Position numbers and translations under genes: made by a program. A stretch of 64,000 nt of DNA from Sphingopyxis sp. PET50. Its GTDB lineage: Bacteria > Pseudomonadota > Alphaproteobacteria > Sphingomonadales > Sphingomonadaceae. Below the pieces are notes generated by a model. It searched no databases and was not told the origin of the DNA. It worked only from the letters and a program-made list of their open reading frames with translations. Positions 16,337 to 26,206 of the stretch are shown in pieces. Where the stretch lies: positions 2,790,001 to 2,854,000 of the forward strand of contig NZ_CP104207.1 in NCBI RefSeq assembly GCF_025244705.1, given 5' to 3'. Numbering within the stretch: position 1 is the stretch's first letter; every line of letters begins with the position of its first letter.

Positions 16337-17923
16337 ATGGCCTCCCGTTCCCTCCCTCGCCGCTCCGCCGCTGCGCCGCCCGCCGAAGACGGCGTGCCGC
16401 TGCACGAGCGTGTGCGTTTTCGCGGGCTGCTGATGGTCGCGGTGATGGGCGCGTCGATCATGCAGATTCTCGACACGACCATCGCCAATGTCGCGATCCC
16501 GCACATGCAGTCGGCGCTCGGGGCGACGAGCGAGACGGTGACCTGGGTACTGACCAGCTATATCCTCGCCAGCGCGATCGCGATGCCGATCACCGGCTGG
16601 CTCGCCGACCGGATCGGGCGGCGCGAGCTGTTCCTGGGCGCGATCGCCGGCTTCATCGCCACCTCGATGGCGTGCGGCGCCGCGCAGTCGCTCGAACAGA
16701 TGGTGGTATTCCGATTCCTGCAAGGGATCAGCGCCGCCTTCATCGCGCCGCTGTCGCAATCGGTGATGCTCGACATCAATCCGCCCGAGCGGCAGGCGCG
16801 CGCGATGTCGATCTGGGGCATGGGGATCATGATCGGGCCGATCATGGGGCCGCTGCTCGGCGGCTGGCTGACCGAAAGCGTCAACTGGCGCTGGGTCTTC
16901 TACGTCAACCTGCCGGTCGGATTGCTGACGCTGGCGATGATGTGGGCGCTGTTGCCCGCGACGCGGGCGGCGGGCCGCAAATTCGACCTGTTCGGTTTCT
17001 CGATGCTCGCGCTCGGGCTCGCGTCGCTGCAGCTGATGCTCGACCGCGGCGCGCATGAGGACTGGTTCGACAGCATCGAAATCTGGATCGAATGCGGGGT
17101 CGCCATCGCGTGCCTGTGGATGTTCGTCGTCCATATGTTCACCGCGCGCGCGCCATTGTTCAACCGCGCGATGCTCGCCGACCGCAACCTCGTCACCGCG
17201 ATGGGTTTTCTGGTCGTGATCGGCATCGTGATGTTCGCATCGATGGCGCTGTTGCCGCCGATGCTGCAAAATCTGTTCGGCTGGCCGGTGATCGACACCG
17301 GCGTCGTGCTCGCGGTGCGCGGGATCGGCATCCTCGCCAGCATGTGGTTCGCGGGCCGCACGCTCGACACGATCGACGCGCGCTGGATGGTCGGCATCGG
17401 CCTGTTGATCGCATCCTATTCGCTGTGGCAGATGAGCCACTGGTCGCTGGAAATGGGGATGCAGCCGGTGATCGTCAGCGGCATGATCCAGGGGGTTGGC
17501 ATGGGCCTGGTCTTCATTCCGCTGAACACCATGGCCTTTGCGACGATCGCGCCGCATTTCCGCACCGACGGGTCGAGCCTGCTGAACCTGTTCCGCAGCA
17601 TCGGCGCGTCGGTGGGCATTTCGATCGTCACGACCCTGCTCGGTGCGAACATTCAGCGCAGCCACGAGGATCTGGTCGCGCATGTCACCAACAGCTCGAC
17701 GAGCCTGCTCGATCCGTCGACCGCCGACCGCTTCGGCATCGCGGGCGACACGGCGATGGCGATGGTCAATGCCGAGATCAACCGGCAGGCGGCGATGGTC
17801 GCCTATATCGACGATTTCTGGCTGATGATGTGGGTGACGCTGGCGTCGGTGCCGCTGGTGCTGCTGCTGCGCCCGCCGAAGCCGGGGACCGAGAAGGCGT
17901 CGATGGCGGATATGGGGCATTAG
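16337..17923 (+). CDS. emrB: EmrB-type MFS transporter (DHA2, 14 TMS)
   Basis: A 528-residue inner-membrane drug:proton antiporter. MQILDTTIANVAIPHMQ is the DHA2 motif D1 (LDxTxVNVA) and LADRIGRRELF is motif A. MIGPIMGPLLGGWLTESVNWRWVFYV (read in two parts) is motif C plus the conserved NWRW. About fourteen hydrophobic segments are visible. Partner of EmrA. Its ribosome-binding region (GAGAGGGCAAAGGCAGGCTG) directly abuts, and partly derives from, the repeat element upstream. Confidence 0.92.
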   Translation: MASRSLPRRSAAAPPAEDGVPLHERVRFRGLLMVAVMGASIMQILDTTIANVAIPHMQSALGATSETVTWVLTSYILASAIAMPITGWLADRIGRRELFLGAIAGFIATSMACGAAQSLEQMVVFRFLQGISAAFIAPLSQSVMLDINPPERQARAMSIWGMGIMIGPIMGPLLGGWLTESVNWRWVFYVNLPVGLLTLAMMWALLPATRAAGRKFDLFGFSMLALGLASLQLMLDRGAHEDWFDSIEIWIECGVAIACLWMFVVHMFTARAPLFNRAMLADRNLVTAMGFLVVIGIVMFASMALLPPMLQNLFGWPVIDTGVVLAVRGIGILASMWFAGRTLDTIDARWMVGIGLLIASYSLWQMSHWSLEMGMQPVIVSGMIQGVGMGLVFIPLNTMAFATIAPHFRTDGSSLLNLFRSIGASVGISIVTTLLGANIQRSHEDLVAHVTNSSTSLLDPSTADRFGIAGDTAMAMVNAEINRQAAMVAYIDDFWLMMWVTLASVPLVLLLRPPKPGTEKASMADMGH

Positions 17924-17950
17924 GGTCACGAACGGGCAAGGGGCGTTGCA

Positions 17951-17966
17951 GATTAAACGCACGCCG
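17951..17966. repeat. Solo copy of the terminal repeat of the element at 21619-21757
   Basis: GATTAAACGCACGCCG is, apart from one base, the right terminal repeat of the element downstream of smc (21741-21757). It lies in the 180-bp gap between emrB and smc, followed by a shared CTCTAGG-like tail. Possibly a relic of the same element. Confidence 0.5.
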
Positions 17967-18105
17967 CTCTAGGAGCGTGGCATCTCCTGCAGGGCGGGCC
18001 ATGCCCCCTTGCGACTCCCCTGCCCGCGCGGCATGACGCGTCAGGGGGTTTTGTGACACCAAGGTTGCACCATCGCCGATTCGACCGGCTGCGCGGGACC
18101 CGCCC

Positions 18106-21100
18106 GTGCAGATAAGACGCCTGCGCCTGACCGGTTTCAAAAGCTTCGTCGAACCCACCGAACTGCGCATCGAACCCGGGTTGACCGGCGTCGTCGGCCC
18201 CAACGGCTGCGGCAAGTCGAACCTGCTCGAGGCGATCCGCTGGGTGATGGGCGAATCCAGCCCCAAATCGATGCGCGGCGGCGGCATGGAGGATGTCATC
18301 TTCGCGGGGACGTCGCAGCGCCCGCCGCGCGATTTCGCCGAGGTCGCGATCCATTGCGACACCGAGGGCGATATCGTCGCGGGCCTCGCCGACGCCAGCG
18401 AGGGCCGCGAGCTCGAGATCATCCGCCGCATCGAACGCGGCGCGGGCAGCGCCTATCGCGCCAACGGCCGCGACGTGCGCGCCAAGGACGTCGCGCTGAT
18501 CTTCGCCGACGCCGCGACCGGCGCGCACAGCCCGGCGCTCGTCAGCCAGGGCAAGATCGCCAACGTCATCGCCGCCAGGCCCACCGACCGCCGCGCGATG
18601 CTCGAGGAGGCGGCGGGCATCGCGGGCCTGCACGTCCGCCGCAAGGATGCCGAGCAGAAGCTCCGCGCGACCGAGACCAACCTCGCCCGCCTCTCCGAAA
18701 TCGTCGCCGACATGGAGGTGCGCGCGGGTGCGCTGCGCCGCCAGGCGCGCGCCGCCGAACGTTACAAGGCACTGACCGAGCAGATCCGCGTCGCCGAGGG
18801 ACGGCTGATCTACGCGCGCTGGCGCGATGCCGCCGCCGCCGCCGACCAGGCGAAGCGCGACGCCGACGCCGCCGAGGCCGCGGTGAAGGCCGCGCAGGAC
18901 GAGCTTGACACGCTCGCGCGGGCGCAAACCGAGGTCGCAGCGCGCGTCGCCGAGGCGCGCGGCAGGGCGCAGGCGCAGCGCGACGCGCTCGCCGAGGCGA
19001 CCGCGACGCAGGTCCGCCTCGCCGGCGAGGAACGCGCCGCGCGCCAGCGCCTCGACGACCTTGCTGCGCAGCAGGCGCGCCTCGCCGACGACCGCGCGCG
19101 CGAGGGCGAATTCGCGCGCGAGGCGCATGGCGCGCTCACCGCTCTCGACGCCGAATCGAAAAGCCTCGCGCAGGAGCTCGCCGACCACGAGGCGGGCAGG
19201 GCCGCGCTCGTCGAGGCCAGCCAGGCGGCGCAGGCCTTGCTCCGCGACGCCGAGGTCGCGCTCGCGCAGGCGCGCGCGCAGGCCGCGAGCGAGGCCGCCG
19301 ACCGCCGCATCGCGGTCTCGGCGCGCGACAGCGCCGAGACCGCGCTCCGCCGTCTCGCCGCCGACAGCGCGCGCGTCGAGGCCGAGGTCGCGGCGCTCGG
19401 CGACAGCGGCGCCCTCGCCGCGCGGCAGGCCGAAGCGACCGCCGCCGCGACCGAAGCCGAAGCCGCGATCGGTACCGCCGAAGCCGCGCTGCAGGGCGCC
19501 GAGGCCGACCGCGAAGCGGGCGCCGCCAGCCTCGCCGAAATCGAGGCGGGCCTCGCCGAGGCGCGCGCCGCCTTCGCCGCGCTGGAGGGCGAGGCGGCGA
19601 CGCTGACCCGCGCGCTCGCCGCCGCGAAATCGGACGCCAATCCGGTGCTCGACCAGCTCCGCGTCACCCCCGGCTACGAAGCCGCGCTCGCCGCGGCGCT
19701 CGGCGACGACCTCGACGCCGGCACCGATACCGGGGCGCAGCGCAGCTGGCGCGGCGCCGAACGCGACGCGCGCGACCCCGCGCTCCCAGCCGGCACCACC
19801 GCGCTCGCCGACGTCGTGCGGGCGCCCGCCGCGCTGCTCCGCCGCCTGACCCAGATCGCGGTCGCCGACAGCGACGGCGGCCAGCCGCTCGCGGTCGGCC
19901 AGCGCCTCGTCACGAAGGGCGGCGTGATGCGCCGCTGGGACGGGTTCGTCGCGCGCGGCGACGGCGCCACCGCGACCGAACGCCTCGTCCGCCGGAACCG
20001 CCTCGACGAACTCGCGGCGCAGCGCCCGCAGGTCGAGCTCGGCGTCATGCAGCTCGGCGACCGCCGCGCCGCCGCCGCCGCCACGCTCGCCGAAGCCACC
20101 GGGGCGGTCGCCGCCGCGCGCCGCGCGCTCGCCGAAGCCGACGAACGCCGCCGCGCCGCGCTGCGCGCAGCCGACCAGGCGCAGGCCGCGCTCGACCGCC
20201 ATCGCGATGCCGCGAGCCTGTTCGACCGCCGCCGCGAAGAACTCGCCGTCGCCACCGCCGAAGCGCAAAAGGAGCTCGCCGACCGCGAGGCGGCGCTCGC
20301 CGCGCTCCCCGACGACGCCATCGCGCGCGCCGCGCTCGACGCGCAGGAGGCCGCCGCCGAGCGCGCGCGTACCGACGCTGCCGCCGCCCGCGATGCACAG
20401 GCGGTGCACGAACGCGCCTTCGCGGCGCTCAGCGAACGCCAGGCGGTCGTCGCCGCCGAAATCAAGAGCTGGAAAGCCCGCGCCGGCGAGGCCGCGCGGC
20501 GCGTCACCGAAATGGACAGGCGCGCCGAGGCGCTCGCCGCCGAAGCCGAGACGCTCGCCGACATCCCCGAAAGGCTCGCCGCCGAACGCGCCGGGGCCGA
20601 GGCGCGGCAGGCCGAATTGCGCGAAGCGGCGGCCGCCGCCGAAGCACAGGAACGCGCCGCCGAAGCCGCGCTGCGCGAGGCCGAGGCCGCGCTCGGCACG
20701 ATCCGCGAGACGCTCGCCAGCGCGCGCGAAACCCGCGCCGGCGCCGCCGCGCGCTCCGAAAACGCCGAGCTGCGCCGCATCGAGATGGGCCGCCTGTCGG
20801 GCGAACGCTTCGAATGCCCGCCGCCGCTGCTGCCGCAAAAGGCCGGCTTCGAAAGCGCGAGCGTCGGCGACGCGGCGTCCGAATCGGCGCAGCACGACCG
20901 GCTCATCGCCGACCGCGAGCGGCTCGGCCCGGTCAACCTCGTCGCCGCCGACGAACTCGCCGAGCTCGACGCCGAGCGCGAAAGGAGCGCCGCCGAGATC
21001 GAGGAGCTGCAACAGGCGGTGAACCGGCTGCGCGGCTCGATCGGCAACCTCAACCGCGAGGGCCGCGTCCGCCTGCTCGCCGCCTTCGAGACGGTGAACG

Positions 21101-21549
21101 GGCATTTCCAGCGCCTGTTCGCGACGCTGTTCAACGGCGGCCAGGCGCATCTGGAACTCGTCGATTCGGACGATCCCTTGGAAGCCGGGCTCGAAATCAT
21201 GGCGCAGCCGCCGGGCAAGCGCCTCGGCACGCTCACCCTGCTGTCGGGCGGCGAGCAGGCGCTGACCGCGGTCGCGCTGATCTTCGGCCTCTTCCTCACC
21301 AACCCCGCGCCGATCTGCGTCCTCGACGAGGTCGACGCGCCGCTCGACGACGCCAATATCGAGCGCTTCTGCGACCTGCTCGACCGGATGACACGCGAGA
21401 CCAACACCCGTTATCTGATCGTCACCCACAATGCGGTGACGATGGCGCGCATGCACCGGCTGTTCGGGGTGACGATGATCGAAAAGGGCGTCAGCCGCCT
21501 CGTCTCGGTCGACCTCGGCGGCGCCGAGGAACTGCTCGCGGCGGAATAG
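18106..21549 (+). CDS. smc: Chromosome segregation protein SMC
   Basis: A 1147-residue condensin ATPase. The Walker A box is GPNGCGKSN (residues ~32-40), followed by DVIFAGTSQRPP. Very Ala/Glu/Arg-rich coiled coils span ~170-510 and ~640-930, with a hinge between (LRVTPGYEAALAAALGDDLD, TKGGVMRRWDGFVARG, ~513-618). The ABC signature LLSGGEQALTAVAL is near 1045 and Walker B CVLDEVDAPLDD near 1070. The start is GTG at 18106, giving the expected VQIRRLRLTGFKSF N-terminus. ScpA/ScpB are not in the window. The frame is intact over 3.4 kb despite containing GCCGGC sites, for example near 19021. Long antisense frames here are composition artefacts. Confidence 0.96.
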   Translation: MQIRRLRLTGFKSFVEPTELRIEPGLTGVVGPNGCGKSNLLEAIRWVMGESSPKSMRGGGMEDVIFAGTSQRPPRDFAEVAIHCDTEGDIVAGLADASEGRELEIIRRIERGAGSAYRANGRDVRAKDVALIFADAATGAHSPALVSQGKIANVIAARPTDRRAMLEEAAGIAGLHVRRKDAEQKLRATETNLARLSEIVADMEVRAGALRRQARAAERYKALTEQIRVAEGRLIYARWRDAAAAADQAKRDADAAEAAVKAAQDELDTLARAQTEVAARVAEARGRAQAQRDALAEATATQVRLAGEERAARQRLDDLAAQQARLADDRAREGEFAREAHGALTALDAESKSLAQELADHEAGRAALVEASQAAQALLRDAEVALAQARAQAASEAADRRIAVSARDSAETALRRLAADSARVEAEVAALGDSGALAARQAEATAAATEAEAAIGTAEAALQGAEADREAGAASLAEIEAGLAEARAAFAALEGEAATLTRALAAAKSDANPVLDQLRVTPGYEAALAAALGDDLDAGTDTGAQRSWRGAERDARDPALPAGTTALADVVRAPAALLRRLTQIAVADSDGGQPLAVGQRLVTKGGVMRRWDGFVARGDGATATERLVRRNRLDELAAQRPQVELGVMQLGDRRAAAAATLAEATGAVAAARRALAEADERRRAALRAADQAQAALDRHRDAASLFDRRREELAVATAEAQKELADREAALAALPDDAIARAALDAQEAAAERARTDAAAARDAQAVHERAFAALSERQAVVAAEIKSWKARAGEAARRVTEMDRRAEALAAEAETLADIPERLAAERAGAEARQAELREAAAAAEAQERAAEAALREAEAALGTIRETLASARETRAGAAARSENAELRRIEMGRLSGERFECPPPLLPQKAGFESASVGDAASESAQHDRLIADRERLGPVNLVAADELAELDAERERSAAEIEELQQAVNRLRGSIGNLNREGRVRLLAAFETVNGHFQRLFATLFNGGQAHLELVDSDDPLEAGLEIMAQPPGKRLGTLTLLSGGEQALTAVALIFGLFLTNPAPICVLDEVDAPLDDANIERFCDLLDRMTRETNTRYLIVTHNAVTMARMHRLFGVTMIEKGVSRLVSVDLGGAEELLAAE

Positions 21550-21618
21550 GGGAAATTGGTCGGCTCTTCACCGCGGGCTCAGCGCTACGGTTCAATCTGA
21601 ACAGGATAAATTCTGGGG

Positions 21619-21757
21619 CGGCGTGCGTTAAATATGAACCGTTCGCCCTGAGCTTGTCGAAGGGCCGTTCTTTCTTTCAGCGTCGAAGAGAAGGGCGGTG
21701 CTTCGACAAGCTCAGCACGAACGGGTTTGGGTAATGATGCAGATTTAACGCACGCCG
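21619..21757. repeat. MITE-like nested inverted repeat between smc and ubiA
   Basis: Perfect 15-base terminal inverted repeats CGGCGTGCGTTAAAT (21619-21633) and its complement (21743-21757) enclose a second inverted pair with the CTGAGCTTGTCGAAGG core (~21649-21664 and ~21699-21716). Total ~139 bp, between convergent genes, with no coding potential. It could act as terminator for both. Confidence 0.75.
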
Positions 21758-21759
21758 GT

Positions 21760-22668
21760 CTAGGGCGCGCCCCCCACCACCAGCATCGCCGCGAACACCA
21801 GCAGCCCCGCGAAGCGGTTGCTGCGGAATTTCGCCAGCGCATCCTCGCCCCTCGCGGGGTCGAGCGTCACGACCTGGCCGGTCAGGTGCAGCGCCGCCGG
21901 CACCAGCGCGACGAACACCAAAGGATCGGGCCGCACGGACCACAAAGCCCCCGCCCATCCCGCGAGCGCCAGGCTGTAGCAAAGCCCCACCCCCGCCTTC
22001 ACGTGCCGCCCCATCGCGCGCGCGCTCGACTTCACGCCGACCAGCGCGTCGTCCTCGATATCCTGCAGCGCATAGATGGTGTCGTAGCCGATCACCCAGG
22101 CGATGCAGCCCGCATAGAGCAAGGGCAGCGCGAGCGCCGGCGGCGGCCCGACGGCGGCCCAGCCGACGAGCGCGCCCCAGCTGAACACCAGCCCCAGCCA
22201 CGCCTGCGGCCACCAGGTCAGCCGCTTCATGAAGGGATAGGCCGCGACCGGAATCAGGCTGAGCAGCGAAATCAGCTGCGCGCGCAGCGGCAGTTGCAGC
22301 AGCACCAGCAGCCCGGCGAGCGCCAGCAATATTGTCCACAGCCAGGCGTTCCGCACGGTCACCGCGCCGCTCGCCACCGGCCGCGACGCGGTGCGCGCGA
22401 CCTGCGCGTCGAGGTCGCGGTCGACGATGTCGTTATAGACGCAGCCCGCCCCGCGCATGACGATCGCGCCGAGCAGCAGCCACAGGAACAGCGGCCAATG
22501 GCTCGCCGCGCCGCCCGCGAGCGCCAGCCCGAAGGCGCAGGGCCAATAGAGCAGCCACCAGCCGATCGGCCGGTCGAAGCGCGCGAGCAGGGCATAGGGC
22601 CGCGCCATCGCGGGAAGCAGCGCGACGAGACCGCGCATCTGGCTGTCGGGAGGCGGGGCGGTCGTCAT
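21760..22668 (-). CDS. ubiA: 4-hydroxybenzoate polyprenyltransferase
   Basis: A 302-residue inner-membrane prenyltransferase of ubiquinone synthesis that attaches the polyprenyl tail to 4-hydroxybenzoate. The first Asp-rich motif is NDIVDRDLDAQVARTASRP; the second is YALQDIEDDALVGVKSSA. Eight to nine membrane segments are visible, and FDRPIGWWLLYWPCAFGLAL is the characteristic N-terminal block. The start MTTAPPPDS at 22668 is chosen because upstream in-frame codons run into the neighbouring gene's 3' region. It is on the same strand as, and 65 bp downstream of, the Tad-type genes but functionally unrelated to them. Confidence 0.94.
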   Translation of the reverse strand: MTTAPPPDSQMRGLVALLPAMARPYALLARFDRPIGWWLLYWPCAFGLALAGGAASHWPLFLWLLLGAIVMRGAGCVYNDIVDRDLDAQVARTASRPVASGAVTVRNAWLWTILLALAGLLVLLQLPLRAQLISLLSLIPVAAYPFMKRLTWWPQAWLGLVFSWGALVGWAAVGPPPALALPLLYAGCIAWVIGYDTIYALQDIEDDALVGVKSSARAMGRHVKAGVGLCYSLALAGWAGALWSVRPDPLVFVALVPAALHLTGQVVTLDPARGEDALAKFRSNRFAGLLVFAAMLVVGGAP

Positions 22669-22733
22669 CGGCCTGCGCGATAGCAGCCGCGCGGCCCGCG
22701 ATAAATGGCTGATTGTCCCGCGCGGCGGCGGGT

Positions 22734-23417
22734 TCAGGTGCAGGTCGAAGGCGTCACGCCCGATACCTGATAGACCTGCGTCAGGTCGCGGCCCTCGCGG
22801 ATGTTGAACGCCGCGGTCGAGTGGATCCGCCGCGGGCCGAGCCATTTGCCATAGAGCAGCGCGTCATATTCATAGAAGATCTCGACGAACATCACCGCCG
22901 ACCCCGGCGGCGCGGTGACCTCCCTGCCCTCCGGGCCCATGCCGGGAAAATCGACCCCGGTCGCGCCGTCGCCCTGGACGCCATAGCTCGAAGCGGCGTC
23001 GAGCGCGCCGAAACAGCGCTGCCAGTGGATCCACTGGCCGTCCTCGGGATTGCGTTCGAGGCTCGACAGGATGATGCGGCCGCGCGTCGCGAGGTTCAGC
23101 CCGCGCCCCTGTTCGTCGGCGCCGGTGAACACTTCGTTGATGTCGACTTCGCGCACGCGCGGCAGCGACAGGCTGGACCCGACAGCGATGCGCGAGGCAT
23201 TGTCGGCGGTGCTCAGCCCGATCTGGCTGATCCGCGTGTTGACGAGCGTCAGATTGGCCATTTCCAGCCCGCCGAAGCCGACAAGCACCAGCAGCGGGAT
23301 GCAAAAGGCCATTTCGATCATCACCGACGCGCGCGTCTCGCGCAGCAACCGCACCCGGCGCGCCAGCCGCTTCGGCGCCATGCTGGCGCCGCGAAGGATG
23401 CGGGTCACTTGTTGCAT
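22734..23417 (-). CDS. TadE/TadF-like pseudopilin-family protein
   Basis: A 227-residue protein with a short basic N-terminus (RLARRVRLLRE) and the TadE-like hydrophobic helix RASVMIEMAFCIPLLVLVGF (residues ~28-47), in which the Glu after the first hydrophobic residues is the pilin-like feature. The rest is a periplasmic domain with two Cys (CFGALDAA, PSTCT). Last gene of a three-gene operon; its ATG at 23417 overlaps the upstream gene by 13 bp (an internal ATG at 23381 is possible). Tad minor pilins are exported and assembled by a Tad secretion system, which is not in this window. Confidence 0.8.
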   Translation of the reverse strand: MQQVTRILRGASMAPKRLARRVRLLRETRASVMIEMAFCIPLLVLVGFGGLEMANLTLVNTRISQIGLSTADNASRIAVGSSLSLPRVREVDINEVFTGADEQGRGLNLATRGRIILSSLERNPEDGQWIHWQRCFGALDAASSYGVQGDGATGVDFPGMGPEGREVTAPPGSAVMFVEIFYEYDALLYGKWLGPRRIHSTAAFNIREGRDLTQVYQVSGVTPSTCT

Positions 23418-24004
23418 ATGACCACCCGCGTCGCGGTGTTGGTGCCATAGGGCTGGTTGCGCAGCACGGTCTGCGCGCGCAGCGTCGTTTCCTGCGGCTG
23501 GCCCAGCATCCGCCAAACCGGCAGGATGCGGTTGAACTTCATCGACGCGGTATAGAGCACGACGTCCTCGGCGCCGCCATTGCCGTTGGCGCCGCGATCG
23601 GCCTCCCAGCTGCCGGTGCCGTTCATGTCCTCGAAACACTCGCCCGTGTCCCAGACCTTGTTGCCGTTCTTGTCCGACAGCGGTTCGGGCTCGCCGACCA
23701 GGTCATAGCTTTCATAGGCCTTGCGGGAGAAGGTGACATCGGCGTTCTTGAACACGTCGAGAACCCTGGCCTTCACATTGTCGTCGAGGTCGCTCTGATC
23801 CTCGGCATTGTTCTCGAGCGTTGCGAGGCGCGCCGACTGGCTGACCGCGCCCTGCAGCACCTGCTGCGCATACATCTGCCAGCAATAGTCGAAAATGCCC
23901 ATCAAGAGCAGCAGGAACACCGGCGCCGTCAGCGCGAATTCGATCAGCGCGGTGCCCCGCGTGTCGCGGCGCAGGCGGCGGACGAGGGTCTGGCGGCGGG
24001 TCAT
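23405..24004 (-). CDS. TadE-like protein with EF-hand-like loops
   Basis: A 199-residue protein with the pilin-like N-terminus RDTRGTALIEFALTAPVFLL (residues ~13-32), the canonical TadE motif G-x-A-hydrophobic-E-F. The mature part contains DKNGNKVWDTGE and NGTGSWEADRGANGNG, which resemble calcium-binding EF-hand/dockerin loops (Asp/Asn at alternating positions and a terminal Glu). Calcium binding is inference. The start overlaps the upstream vWA gene's stop (ATGA), and the gene overlaps the downstream one by 13 bp, so all three are co-translated. Confidence 0.8.
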   Translation of the reverse strand: MTRRQTLVRRLRRDTRGTALIEFALTAPVFLLLLMGIFDYCWQMYAQQVLQGAVSQSARLATLENNAEDQSDLDDNVKARVLDVFKNADVTFSRKAYESYDLVGEPEPLSDKNGNKVWDTGECFEDMNGTGSWEADRGANGNGGAEDVVLYTASMKFNRILPVWRMLGQPQETTLRAQTVLRNQPYGTNTATRVVICNK

Positions 24005-26006
24005 TGCGACAGCCTCAGGCGCGAGATCTGCCCGGCGATCGACGAGAAGATGTCCTTCAGCGTCACCTTGGTCCCGTCGGGCTTGACCAGCGTCTGGTAA
24101 GCCTTGCCCGGCGTCGCGCAGTTGGTCAGGCTGGTGTTGAGATTGACGCTCAGCGCCACCACCCACACCGTGATGTTGCGGTCGCGCGCCGCCTGGCACA
24201 GCTGCGCAAAGCGGTTGTTGTGGAGCGAGGTCAGCGTCGCGTCGCTGGTGTCGATCGAGCCGCTGACATTCTGGTCGAGATATTCATATCCCTGAAAGGT
24301 CAGATTGCCCATGTTCGCCGACATCGCGCCGTCGGTCATGAAAATGATGTGGCGGTCGATCGGGCGGCCGTTGTCCGCGGTCTGATTCTCGTCGGAGAAC
24401 AGCCCCGTCGGCGACAGCAGGCGCGCGCCCCACGCCATGCCGACATCGTGATAGGTACCGCCGACCGGCTGCAGCGACTTGATATAATCGTCGAATTCGG
24501 TGCGGTCGTCCGCGTCGAACTCGGTCAGTTTCATTGCAGCCGCCGGGCAGACCCCCCAGCCGCTCGGCCAGTTCGCCTGATAGCTCATATAGAGGGGAAT
24601 CGGCGGATTGTTGTTCGAATATTTGACGTTGCCGACATTGACGTTCAGCGTCCCCGTCGTCGACGGCTTGCTGCCAACCTGCTGCGCGCGGGCATAGGCG
24701 ATCTCGGGGATCATGACCTTCCAGCGGCTGTCGTCGCTGGTGCCCGGCTTCGAATCGATATCCATGTCCAGCGCGGTCGATGGCGCCGTCGCGTTCGCCG
24801 CAAAGGCCGTCGTCTTGCGCTCGAAGATGCACCCGCCCCAATAATGGGATTCCTGGGTCCCGTTGACGCCCGTATCGGTGACCAGCTCGCCGCCCGACTT
24901 CGCGCTGGTGACGTCGAAGCTGCGGTTCAGATAATTGTAGCGCGTCGGCGGTTGGGTGATCGTCTGAGGCGTCGTGCGCGTATATTCCATCGTCCGGCTC
25001 TGGAAGCCGGCAGGTGCTGTTGCTCGACACCCAGACATAGCGATATTCATAATAGCGGTAGTTCTGTTTGACGTCGTTCGTCGTCACGCGTTCGCCGCTG
25101 CTGTTGATCGTCTGGCTGGTCTGGGTGGTGGTCGACGATCCGCTCGTCGTTGCCGTCGAATTGGCCTTGGTGGTCTGCGGGCAGGTCGTGCTGTTCTTGT
25201 TCGAAATCGTCTGCGACGGGCTCACATTCGACCAGTCGGCCACCACGGTCGCGTTGCTGTTCGACGCGGTGCCGTTGACCGTCGAGCCCGTCTGCCAGTT
25301 GTTCGGCTCGATCCGGCGCGACGGCATGGTCACCGAATTGGCGATCCAGTCCGGGTCCTTGGCCATCAAAATCGCGCCGACATTGACCGTCGAGCTGTAC
25401 GGAACGACACCGATGCGCAGCTAGGCCGTCGCCTTTTTCGGCGCTGGTCAGCGTGTCGAAAAAGGTCATCGACGCTTCCTTGAGCTCGTCGATACGGGGC
25501 TGATCGCCCGTGCCCGGATCCTGCATCGACCCGGTGACGTCGAGGACGAGCATGATGTCGAGGTTGGAGATTTCGAGCTTCGCGGCGCAATTGACCGACA
25601 GGTCGAAATTGTCGAAGCCGAAAATATACATGATCGAAGTCGGAAGGCGCGCGCTCGCCGTCCCGACGACGTCGGACGTGCCCTGCGGCTCCGAACTGAA
25701 TTCGATATCCTCGCTGCCGTAAAAGCCTTCGGGAAAGTTGAACGCGAACATCTTGTTCGCCTCGGCCTCGGCCTGCTCGCCATAGCTGCTGACGCCCATA
25801 TAGCGGCGGTCGGCGAGCACGCCGGCGTCGCACGCCTGTTGCAGGCGAAGCTCGGCCATATAGCCGCGGCCGATGTCGATGCCCGACCCGACGATGCCGA
25901 TCACGGGCACGATGGCGGCCGCCGTCAGCATCATGGCGTTGCCGCGCTGGTCGCGCATAAGTTTCCGGACGCCGCGCCAGATATCGCGGATCAAGGTCCC
26001 TCGCAT
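24001..26006 (-). CDS. Tad-locus vWA-domain protein (TadG-like), two frame breaks
   Basis: Restored length 667 residues. The N-terminal part, RDQRGNAMMLTAAAIVPVIG, is the TadG/TadE-like membrane helix (~17-36). The von Willebrand A domain starts at IMLVLDVTGSM (MIDAS DxTxS variant), is interrupted by a ~150-residue Ser/Thr/Asn-rich low-complexity insertion (NWQTGSTVNGTASNSNATVV and on), and resumes with HIIFMTDGAMSANMG and VWVVALSVNLN. The frame breaks at 25420-25426 (GCTAGGC for GCCGGC) and at 25012 (an extra A next to GCCGGC at 25006-25011); correcting both gives one continuous protein. First gene of the Tad-type operon; probably secreted or envelope-anchored and involved in adhesion. Confidence 0.84.
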
Positions 26007-26206
26007 GGTCACAACCCCTCTTGGCCAGCCAAGCCCCCACCGGATGCGTCGCTGGTATCCTTGCACCTAGGGCGGGACTGCTTACCAAATGGCTAATCAC
26101 CCGCTGCCGCATGGCGAAGGCGTGCCCGATTCCGCCCCAAAGCGGGACAGAATCGTCCGCGGCCGCGCGGGCTGGGCAAATTTTCCGCATCTGCTATCGC
26201 TCGGCG

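Noticed and set aside
17953..21456. 1167-codon open frame antisense to smc, and similar long antisense frames (for example at 13003-14577, 5294-6727, 48721-51942)
   Set aside because: They mirror the GC-rich third positions of real genes on the opposite strand, have no recognisable domains and consist of Arg/Ala/Gly/Asp-rich low-complexity sequence.
26089..26206. Upstream extension of rsmE to the ATG at 26089
   Set aside because: The added ~40 residues have no family resemblance, while the ATG at 26207 with a restored C-run gives the usual start and the motif PRLFID.
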